Below are positions 23,248 to 29,085 of a DNA stretch of 29,085 nt, piece by piece (positions within the stretch are counted from its first letter, which is position 1; every line of letters starts with the position of its first letter). Source of the stretch: Kouleothrix aurantiaca (lineage in GTDB: Bacteria; Chloroflexota; Chloroflexia; Chloroflexales; Roseiflexaceae). The position numbers were made by a program, and so were the translations under genes. A model generated the notes under the pieces. That model did no database searches. It saw only the letters and a list, made by a program, of their open reading frames with translations, and was not told the DNA's origin. Location of the stretch: positions 1-29,085 of the forward strand of contig LJCR01000002.1 in NCBI GenBank assembly GCA_001399705.1. Reading direction: 5' to 3'.

Positions 23248-23934
23248 TCAGCCTACCAGCCCGCGGATGTCGCGCACAACGCGTTCCAGATCAACCTCCT
23301 GCCCGTCATAATAGGCTCGGATGCGCCCCTGCTTGTCGATCAGGACGAACCGGCCGCTGTGCATGACCTCATATTCCGTGTTCGTGGCGGCACCATTGTC
23401 ATCCAGGCTGCGCGTAGCTGTAGCTGGCGGCAGCGCCTGCACGCCGAGGCGGAAGCCCTCCACGATCAACGGCTTGACCGTGTCCTCTGGTCCGGTGAGA
23501 AAGCGCCAGGTATCCGGGTCGGCGTTATGCCGTTGGGCATAGTTCCGCAGCACCAAAGGCGTGTCGCGTACCGGGTCAACGGTGAAGGAGAGCAGTTGCA
23601 CATGGCTGCCAAGGAGCTGCTCCTGGCGCAGGCGATTCTGGAGTCTCTGCATCTGGACTGAGAGCAACGGGCAAATATCGTTACAACTCGTGTAGATGAA
23701 GTTGGCGATGAGGACCTTGCCGCGGAACATATCCGAACTGACTGGCCGCTCAAGCTGATCGGTCAGCGCGAACGCCGGGGCAGCCCCGAAGTCACCGACC
23801 GCATCGGGGAGCTGGCCCTGGCTTGGGACACCTGACCTGATAGCAGCCAGGGCCAGCAAGAGCAAACCCGCCACAAGGGTGGCGCTCCAGCTCATCACCA
23901 TGAGCGGAGTTCGTCGTTTCGGTAGCCAGTTCAT
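23248..23934 (-). CDS. SCO1/SenC/PrrC family copper chaperone
   Basis: A 228-residue protein from the ATG at 23934, which lies just after the preceding gene's stop. The longer frame to 24087 is shadow. It has a transmembrane anchor (about 12-32) and a thioredoxin-like domain. The copper-site motif TSCNDICP (C84, C88) and the His in YEVMHSGRFVLID are both present. SCO proteins deliver copper to the CuA site of cytochrome c oxidase. FTVDPVRDTPLVLRNYAQ is also typical of the family. Position between a Cys/Met-rich membrane protein and TlpA supports a role in oxidase maturation. Confidence 0.93.
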   Translation of the reverse strand: MNWLPKRRTPLMVMSWSATLVAGLLLLALAAIRSGVPSQGQLPDAVGDFGAAPAFALTDQLERPVSSDMFRGKVLIANFIYTSCNDICPLLSVQMQRLQNRLRQEQLLGSHVQLLSFTVDPVRDTPLVLRNYAQRHNADPDTWRFLTGPEDTVKPLIVEGFRLGVQALPPATATRSLDDNGAATNTEYEVMHSGRFVLIDKQGRIRAYYDGQEVDLERVVRDIRGLVG

Positions 23935-23938
23935 GCGT

Positions 23939-24412
23939 CTATCGCTCGGCTTCCAGTTCAGCGATCTCGCGGGTAACGGCCGAGGGTTGCGCCCGCAGTT
24001 CCGCCAGGCGCTCATCGGACATGCTGGCGTGCGCCGTGCGCTGCTCCTGCCCAGGCAGGGTCGCGCACTGCCCACCACCCATGCCACGCATCATCAACAG
24101 CATCGAGAGCGGGCAGGCCAGCACGACCAGGATCGGCACTGCCGCCCACACAAGACCCGGCGTGATGGCCCAGATCCCCAACCCCACCGCCGCCAGCCCG
24201 GTGACGACCTTCCAATTCAGACAGATGTGGAAGCCGCTCATCGAGCTCTGCGGTACACCGTTCGAGGGGTGATCGGTGTCAGTGGGGGTGATGTGTGTCT
24301 GGCGCACCTGGTCGGCCGACTGGTCCTTGTTCCCCCGCATCATCAACCACATCATCGCGCCCATCATGACCGGACAGGCCAGCAGCGGCAGCAGTGACAG
24401 AATATACGCCAT
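23939..24412 (-). CDS. Cys/Met-rich DUF2933-like membrane protein
   Basis: A 157-residue protein with GGAGGA before its ATG. Two similar halves each contain a hydrophobic stretch with CP and a Met cluster: LLACPVMMGAMMWLMMRGNK (about 8-27) and LACPLSMLLMMRGMGGGQC (about 98-116). A DUF2933-like segment (HICLNWKVVTGLAAVGLGIW) lies between them. The tail is hydrophilic (MSDERLAELRAQ). Paired Cys and Met in membrane helices suggest copper or other soft-metal binding. That is inference, but the SCO1 gene follows within 5 bases. Confidence 0.75.
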   Translation of the reverse strand: MAYILSLLPLLACPVMMGAMMWLMMRGNKDQSADQVRQTHITPTDTDHPSNGVPQSSMSGFHICLNWKVVTGLAAVGLGIWAITPGLVWAAVPILVVLACPLSMLLMMRGMGGGQCATLPGQEQRTAHASMSDERLAELRAQPSAVTREIAELEAER

Positions 24413-24519
24413 GGTTTGGTCCTCCTCGTTTACGATATGTCGGTTTAATAGCCAGTGTCAACCGGGCAGCCCCGGTGTCGGGAGCTGATGCGCTGATAAG
24501 GTGTCTGTCAGATCTGGCG

Positions 24520-24687
24520 TCAGCCGTACACCCAGCGCGCTTCCTTCCACTGATATAGGTACGATGAAAGCTGGTACACCAGGCGCAGAAAACCAGCCGT
24601 TGTTGGATGATTCCGCCCAGGCTGACGATATAGACGCCAGGTGGCGAGCAAGCCACTTTCTTCACTGGCCGAAAGACCAGGCGGCAT
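24520..24687 (-). CDS. Small 55-aa ORF
   Basis: GGGAGGG lies 3 bases before an ATG at 24687, opening MPPGLSASEESGLLATWRLY and ending KEARWVYG. It is hydrophilic with many aromatic residues. It overlaps the end of the preceding 54-aa ORF by 26 bases in another frame. Not recognised; the strong ribosome-binding site is the main support. Confidence 0.4.
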   Translation of the reverse strand: MPPGLSASEESGLLATWRLYRQPGRNHPTTAGFLRLVYQLSSYLYQWKEARWVYG

Positions 24688-24826
24688 GCGCCCTCCCAAA
24701 TCCGATCCAGGTGCGCAGCGGCCCGAAACCGAGCGCGATGACCGCAAGCAGGAGCAGGGCAAGCACAGCACACGCAATGCCGATCGTGGTTCCCATCTCG
24801 GGCGCGAGCAGGCGGCATCCTGGCAT
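24662..24826 (-). CDS. Small single-TM membrane protein (54 aa)
   Basis: The ATG at 24826 lies 11 bases after the M56 stop. The product is MPGCRLLAPEMGTTIGIACA followed by VLALLLLAVIALGF and a short tail ending AAWSFGQ, with one transmembrane helix at about 14-35. The start could instead be codon 11. Its place directly after the M56 protease gene suggests co-transcription. No family recognised. Confidence 0.5.
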   Translation of the reverse strand: MPGCRLLAPEMGTTIGIACAVLALLLLAVIALGFGPLRTWIGFGRAHAAWSFGQ

Positions 24827-24837
24827 CAATCACTCAT

Positions 24838-25815
24838 TCATACGAACACCCTCCAGAGCGGCGCAGCCGGGCCACAGCCCATGGGTGCCAGCAGTACGGC
24901 CACGTTCACGGCCTGAAGGGCCACAAGCCCAGCCAGTCCGGCGACGCCGGCACCCAGCGCAAACAGGCGGGTTCGCGGCGCACCTGGGCTGGCTGGGGGC
25001 GCATCAAGCAATCGCGTGATACGGCCTTCGATCGCCTCGCCCGCCCCCAGGAGCGACAGCGCCGTACCGATGCGCGGCCCTTCGAGGGCCTGTTGCCAGA
25101 CCTTGGTGAGCGCACTCGCCAACGCCAGTGGCCGACGCGTCACCCCGACCGCCAGTTCATCGCAGGCCAGCTCTTTCTCGTGCTGGAGCTGGCGGTAGGC
25201 TGCCCAGCTCGTCGGCAGGTAGCAAAAGGCGTCGCGCAGCACCGTCGCCAGCCAGATCACGAAATAGTCGCGCCGCGCCACATGCCCGATCTCATGAGCC
25301 AGGACCGCCTCCAGCTCGCGCCTATCCAGCTGCCGGACCATCCAGGTCGAGAGGAGCACGGTCGGCCGCCACAGCCCATAGGTGAGCGCCAGTGGCCGGT
25401 CATAGGAGCATAGCCGCACCTGCGGCCGTGCCGCCCCCAGCCGCTCCGCGAGGGCATCAGCGACCGCCTGGAGCTGCGGCTCCGCTGGCACACTCCGGCG
25501 CGCCATTACCCACGCCAGGAGCACAAGCCGGATCATGCCCAGGGCAAGCCCGCCGAGCGCAATACCTCCCATAGTGAGTGGTAGCGCCACACCAAGCGTA
25601 TAATCCCACGTCGGGGCGCTCATGAAGCATGCGCGACCGACGAAATGGTGCAGGCCGCCCAGTCCCAGCGTAAGACTCACAATCGGCGCAACCAGGATTA
25701 CGAGTTGCATGTCGCGCCGCAATGCCCACCCGCCCAGGCGCCGCAGCAGGCCGAGCGCCAGCGCGCTGCCGAGCAGCACCAGCAGCAGGCTGGAGAGACC
25801 AAGCAGCGTATGCAC
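24838..25815 (-). CDS. M56-family (BlaR1/MecR1-like) membrane zinc protease
   Basis: A 325-residue protein starting at a GTG that shares one base with the BlaI stop (TAGTG). Hydrophobic segments flank the protease domain (about 4-22, 37-55, 73-102 and 283-315). The gluzincin motif is H174-E-I-G-H178 with the third ligand in HEKELACDE. M56 proteins of the BlaR1 type sense a ligand and cleave the partner BlaI repressor. This one lacks a C-terminal penicillin-binding domain, so its signal is unlikely to be a beta-lactam sensed in the classical way. Confidence 0.92.
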   Translation of the reverse strand: MHTLLGLSSLLLVLLGSALALGLLRRLGGWALRRDMQLVILVAPIVSLTLGLGGLHHFVGRACFMSAPTWDYTLGVALPLTMGGIALGGLALGMIRLVLLAWVMARRSVPAEPQLQAVADALAERLGAARPQVRLCSYDRPLALTYGLWRPTVLLSTWMVRQLDRRELEAVLAHEIGHVARRDYFVIWLATVLRDAFCYLPTSWAAYRQLQHEKELACDELAVGVTRRPLALASALTKVWQQALEGPRIGTALSLLGAGEAIEGRITRLLDAPPASPGAPRTRLFALGAGVAGLAGLVALQAVNVAVLLAPMGCGPAAPLWRVFV

Positions 25816-26285
25816 TATGTGCCCTCCTCTGTCGCTCGCCGGCGCGCGATCTTGTCGAGCAGTTGCCGGGCCTTTGCGGCGACTTGCGGGTCCGCGATCG
25901 TGCTCAGACCATTGAGCGTGGCGCCGGCGAAGTTGACCAGCAGGTTCTCGAGCATGTGCTCGACAAAGCGAGAGACGAACTCCTCCTGGCTGAAGTTCGG
26001 GTAATAGATGTAGGCTTGATCCTGCTTCTCGGTGCGGAGCAGCTGTTTCTTGGCCAGGCGAGTCATGGTGTTCATGACCGTGGTGTAGGCGATGCGCCGG
26101 CGCTCGTCCGTAGACGCGAGGAGCCGCCGTTCGTATAAGACCTCGAAGATATCGCGGACGGTCGTGCCCTGATCGAGCGGCCGCGCCCAGATCAGTTCCA
26201 TAATTTCGGCCTCCAGGTCGCCCAGCACCTTGCGGATGCCGGGGCGATCGGGATGCACCACGCTGAAGTCAAGCTCAACCGTCAT
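25815..26285 (-). CDS. BlaI/MecI/CopY-family winged-helix repressor
   Basis: A 156-residue repressor. The ATG at 26285 with CGGAGA upstream is chosen because the conserved domain begins here; the longer frame to 26399 has no support. The winged helix is seen in LGDLEAEIMELIWA, TTVRDIFEVLYERR, RRIAYTTVMNTMTRLAKKQL and AYIYYPNFSQEEFV. The C-terminal dimerisation helices follow. Proteins of this family repress either beta-lactamase or copper-homeostasis genes, and are inactivated by M56 cleavage or metal. It heads the minus-strand redox gene cluster and faces a plus-strand promoter with an inverted repeat. Confidence 0.93.
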   Translation of the reverse strand: MTVELDFSVVHPDRPGIRKVLGDLEAEIMELIWARPLDQGTTVRDIFEVLYERRLLASTDERRRIAYTTVMNTMTRLAKKQLLRTEKQDQAYIYYPNFSQEEFVSRFVEHMLENLLVNFAGATLNGLSTIADPQVAAKARQLLDKIARRRATEEGT

Positions 26286-26480
26286 CACTGTCTCCGTCAG
26301 CAGCATATCCTGAGCCGTCAGGAGGCCCATTCCTACAGTGTAATCGCGTCGTATCCTGTGAGGACGCTGCCCCAATATCCAATGTAGAACGACTGCCATC
26401 CTCCTGGCTCGGACGCACCAGTACCAACGACGCCACCACTCTAGCGCACATCTCGCTCAATTATACATACGAGGGTACGC

Positions 26481-26511
26481 TTGTCAAAGGTACCATTGTT
26501 AATGGTATAAT
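26481..26511 (+). promoter_or_regulatory. Sigma70-like promoter overlapping an inverted repeat
   Basis: TTGTCA (26481-26486) and TATAAT (26506-26511), a perfect -10, are separated by 19 bases. TACCATT-GTT-AATGGTA (26491-26507), a perfect 7-bp inverted repeat with a 3-base centre, fills the spacer and touches the -10. A repressor bound there would block the promoter. The BlaI/CopY-like gene next door is the obvious candidate regulator. Confidence 0.65.
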
Positions 26512-26657
26512 GATAGAGGAATTGCTGTCAATAAGTGGAACTGGCGCTCATATCACGCTCGTCGGGCTGCTCTGGGTGCGCCGGCGCTCTAACGCTGCAC
26601 GTGGGCGTAAGCGAGGCCCTGGGCTGCGGGAAAACAGCCTCTCGAACAGAGCGGATC

Positions 26658-26915
26658 ATGGACGAAAGGATAGATGACTTGGAGCGTCCGGCAGATACCT
26701 CTAAGGCCGCTCGCAATGATCCGCTCATTAACGGCGCGCTCATTGCGCTTGGGACGCTGGCTATAGTAGACAACATACTGGCGCACTGGCTCTTGGGGCT
26801 CCATCGTGCGGTGCCGGGCGCCTGGGCTGTCTACGTGGAAGTGGGCCTGGTGGCACTTGGCGCCGTGCTGCTCAGCCTGGGACTGTGGCGGGAAGTCCGG
26901 GCGCGGCGCCGCTGA
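26658..26915 (+). CDS. Small membrane protein resembling half of DUF2243
   Basis: An 85-residue protein from the ATG at 26658; the upstream part of the frame back to 26535 is not protein-like. Two hydrophobic segments (about 26-45 and 55-77) surround DNILAHWLLGLHRAVPGAWA, which recalls the DUF2243 signature. The Trp/His-rich loop may bind metal or heme. Full DUF2243 proteins have four helices, so this is half-length. It is driven by the strong promoter at 26481. Confidence 0.65.
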   Translation: MDERIDDLERPADTSKAARNDPLINGALIALGTLAIVDNILAHWLLGLHRAVPGAWAVYVEVGLVALGAVLLSLGLWREVRARRR

Positions 26916-27297
26916 GTCAATTTGTACACCGGACCTTTGGAAAGTAGACTGAGAAGGCGGTGATCATCGGCGGCTTCATAATCGGCTTCTGCGTGCTGCA
27001 TGGAAAGATTCGCGAGCGCTACGAGAACTGGAATCGGCACATCGTCTAAGTCAACGGGAGGCAAGTGATTTTGGCAGTGCACGTGATGTCATGGGCTGTG
27101 GATTGACGTGCTGGCGCAAATCCCACACATATGAAGCAAAAGCCACACTCTTGACGCGATCAGAAGGGCGCAAGTCGATGATATCAGGATTCTTTTGCAC
27201 CCCCGCCCGCTTGCAGTACACTACAGGCCGCTGAGGAACAAATTCGCAGTTGGCGTCGCGCAACGCCTGCGTGGACGGCAAGTTCCTGATAAAATCG
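26916..27297. other. Intergenic region with short remnants
   Basis: A 29-codon frame with a GTG at 26960 (starting VIIGGFIIGFCVLHGKIRER) ends at 27049 and looks like the tail of a lost membrane protein. On the minus strand 27051-27290 an open frame (RNLPSTQALRDANCEF, then PDIIDLRPSDRVKS) has no start or known family. No promoter for the M23 gene is clear beyond GATAAAAT at about 27288. Confidence 0.3.
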
Positions 27298-28509
27298 ATG
27301 ACCGATCGACAGTATTGGACATACAATCGAGATGGGAGCACAACGATACGCCTCGGGCTAACGATGGCGATTGCGCTCTTGGCGCTGGTAGCGTGCAGCA
27401 CGACCTCGACATCCGTATCGGGCAGTGGCGCGCCAACAGCTGGCGTTTCGGCATCGTCCGGACTCCCGACAGCAGTCGGGAGCCTGCCAACGTCGATTGC
27501 GACGTCCTCTACCGTTGCGCCAACGGAAAACCGTGCTCCTTCGCCCACGTTGCCCGCTCCGAGCGCGTTACCGTCCACGCCAGCGCCGGCGGCTACCCAG
27601 GCCATCTACCCAACCCCCCTGTACCGCTACCCAATCGGTGCACCTGGCCGCCCGCTCGGCGATGGATTCGTTATTCGACACAGCTACGCCGCGGAGAACA
27701 CCTGGTTCAATCCAGGCTGGTGGCACACCGCCGAGGACTGGTACGCGATCGAAGGCTCCACCGTCGGCGCGCGCATCTACGCGGTCGCCGACGGTGAGGT
27801 GGTCTTCGCGGGAGCGAACTACCCTGGACGAGTCGTGATCGTCCAACACACGGATGGCCTGTTTTCGATGTATGGGCACCTTGATCCAGCGCTCGCTGTC
27901 AAAGCTGGTCAGTGGGTCTCGCGCGGCAGTCTGATTGGGACGGTCGGGCCGGATGCTCCCAGGGCGCCAGGGCACCTGCACTTTGAGATTCGCACCTTCC
28001 TGACCCAGCCCGAGGTGAACGGCGCGGCGCCGCGCTACGGTTATCGCTGTGGTGTGAACTGCCCGCCCGGCCCCGGCTACTGGCCGATCGATGCGCCCGA
28101 CCACCCCAGCGACCTCGGCTGGCGCAACCCGACCCACGTCATCGCCGGGCGCGCGTTCGCGGATGACGCAAGCGGCACGCTCGGCGAGGTCGTGGTGGCC
28201 TCCAGGCCGGTTTCATCCAGCGTCACGCTCTGGTCGGCACCGCCCGGCAGCGACGAGGCGCGGCAGTCGTTGGGCGATCTGGAGCTGCGGCCGGACGAGC
28301 AGTTCCAACTGCTTGGCATCCAGGCGGGGCCAGAAGACTCGCGGGGAACCAGCGCCGAAGCATACCGGCTCTGGTACCGCATCCGGCTCCCTGACGGCCG
28401 CGATGGATGGGTGGAGGCCGCTGCGCCATCTTCGGCTGAGACAGGCTCCGATGGACGGCCGTCGAGCATCTCGTTCAACTTCTTTCCATTTACCACGGCC
28501 GCGCCATAG
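27298..28509 (+). CDS. M23-family (LytM-type) peptidoglycan endopeptidase lipoprotein
   Basis: About 403 residues from the ATG at 27298; an ATG at 27364 is a possible shorter start. A lipobox (ALLALVAC, then STTS) suggests lipid anchoring. A Ser/Thr/Pro-rich linker leads to the M23 domain. The zinc motif HTAEDW (HxxxD) and HLHFEIRT are both visible, with YGHLDPALAVKAGQWVSRG and VGDGEVVFAG-like strands between. A C-terminal SH3-like region (YRLWYRIRLPDGRDGWVEAA) probably binds wall material. It should cut peptidoglycan cross-bridges outside the membrane. Confidence 0.9.
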   Translation: MTDRQYWTYNRDGSTTIRLGLTMAIALLALVACSTTSTSVSGSGAPTAGVSASSGLPTAVGSLPTSIATSSTVAPTENRAPSPTLPAPSALPSTPAPAATQAIYPTPLYRYPIGAPGRPLGDGFVIRHSYAAENTWFNPGWWHTAEDWYAIEGSTVGARIYAVADGEVVFAGANYPGRVVIVQHTDGLFSMYGHLDPALAVKAGQWVSRGSLIGTVGPDAPRAPGHLHFEIRTFLTQPEVNGAAPRYGYRCGVNCPPGPGYWPIDAPDHPSDLGWRNPTHVIAGRAFADDASGTLGEVVVASRPVSSSVTLWSAPPGSDEARQSLGDLELRPDEQFQLLGIQAGPEDSRGTSAEAYRLWYRIRLPDGRDGWVEAAAPSSAETGSDGRPSSISFNFFPFTTAAP

Positions 28510-28549
28510 TGGGCGCCGGTCGGATTAGAACGCTGACAGGACAGATACA

Positions 28550-29085
28550 ATGGATACGCTGATGATCGTCTTAACCCGCCGCCAGTGGAACCTGCTGTTC
28601 GCGGGCGTGCTGCTGGCGGGGAGCCTCTTCATCGCCGCGACGCGCGTGGGGCCATCAGGCGGAGCCGCCGCGCCGACCGCGTCGGTCAGCGCCGACACCA
28701 CACCGGCGCCACTGCCCGACCGGCCGGCGCCGGATTTCACGCTGCCGGCTCTGGATGGCACAAGCGTCATGCTCAGCAAGATCAAGGGCCAGGTAGCGCT
28801 GATCAACGTCTGGGCGACCTGGTGCCCACCCTGTCGCGCCGAGATGCCCACGATCCAGGCCACCTACGAGCAGTACCGCGACCAGGGCTTCACCGTGCTG
28901 GCCGTAGACGTACAGGAAGACCCGCGCACGATCGCCGCGTTTATGCGCGAGTACAAGCTGACGTTCCCCGCGCTGCTCGACCTGGATGCGCAAGTGGCGG
29001 GTGTGGCGCTGGCGCTGGCGCTGGAGGGCGCAGCCGCGAGCGCGGTTCCCGCCAATGCCACCGTCGGCGCTGCCGACACGGCGGC
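28550..29085 (+). CDS. TlpA-like thiol-disulfide oxidoreductase (runs off window)
   Basis: The ATG at 28550 has AGGACAG upstream. A signal anchor (about 12-30) is followed by DRPAPDFTLPALDGTSVMLS, the redox pair WCPPC (VWATWCPPC) and FTVLAVDVQEDPRTIAAFMR, then FPALLDLDAQVAGV. Where TlpA proteins continue with a YGVxxxPTxFxID strand and cis-Pro loop, this one reads ALALALEGAAASAVPANATV instead. So the C-terminal part is abnormal before the window edge. It may be a frameshift in the GCGCTG repeat, a divergent fusion or an artefact. Confidence 0.82.
   Translation, partial: MDTLMIVLTRRQWNLLFAGVLLAGSLFIAATRVGPSGGAAAPTASVSADTTPAPLPDRPAPDFTLPALDGTSVMLSKIKGQVALINVWATWCPPCRAEMPTIQATYEQYRDQGFTVLAVDVQEDPRTIAAFMREYKLTFPALLDLDAQVAGVALALALEGAAASAVPANATVGAADTA

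Noticed and set aside
24279..24833. A 184-codon minus-strand frame spanning the small ORFs after M56
   Set aside because: It overlaps the DUF2933-like gene out of frame and has no recognisable motif. The two shorter ORFs in other frames have better starts and a clear transmembrane segment.
27051..27605. A 184-codon minus-strand frame opposite the start of the M23 gene
   Set aside because: Most of it shadows the M23 lipoprotein. Only the part beyond 27298 is not explained, and it has no start or family, so it was not called as a gene.

Overview
The window is high-GC bacterial DNA of about 29 kb. The gene content (NarL-type sensor kinases, SH3-NlpC/P60 and YkuD cell-wall enzymes, SCO1/TlpA/Rieske proteins, BlaI-M56, DUF2085/DUF2269/DUF3105 membrane proteins) suggests the phylum Chloroflexota. 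That assignment is inference from family content; there is no rRNA or other marker here, and I found no tRNA, rRNA or CRISPR array.

Region 1 (1-6260, mostly minus strand). A two-component pair (kinase and partial NarL-type regulator) is followed by about 950 bp of decayed genes: the C-terminus of a group II intron reverse transcriptase, a TetR regulator and an uncharacterised small protein, each with stops or frameshifts. Then come an alpha/beta hydrolase, a small membrane protein, a class I methyltransferase and a two-gene membrane operon (85-aa single-TM protein plus DUF2269-like protein).

Region 2 (6260-9600, plus strand). A second two-component system has been interrupted by a complete IS256-family element (6288-7639, 8-bp target duplication). 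The element sits after codon 7 of the kinase gene, and the original reading frame can be rebuilt exactly by removing it. The partner regulator is intact.

Region 3 (9600-15650, minus strand). This holds secreted cell-envelope enzymes: an SH3-NlpC/P60 hydrolase with a long leader full of nested inverted repeats, a PA-domain M28 aminopeptidase, and an L,D-transpeptidase with a duplicated domain.

Region 4 (15650-26290, minus strand). A nearly continuous run of genes for membrane-anchored redox and metal proteins. Read from its upstream end it runs BlaI-like repressor, M56 protease, small membrane ORFs, Cys/Met-rich membrane protein, SCO1, TlpA, BNR-repeat protein, Rieske protein, alpha/beta hydrolase, peroxiredoxin-like protein, membrane protein, DUF2085, DUF3105, and a J-domain/TlpA fusion. 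Many neighbours overlap by 1-4 bases. It looks like an oxidase/copper/disulfide maturation and electron-transfer set under a protease-controlled repressor. The Rieske frame is split by an in-frame TAG just before its Tat-like RR motif.

Region 5 (26460-29085, plus strand). A clear promoter overlapping a 17-bp inverted repeat precedes a DUF2243-like small membrane protein. It is followed by an M23 lipoprotein peptidase and a TlpA-like gene that runs off the window with an abnormal C-terminal sequence.
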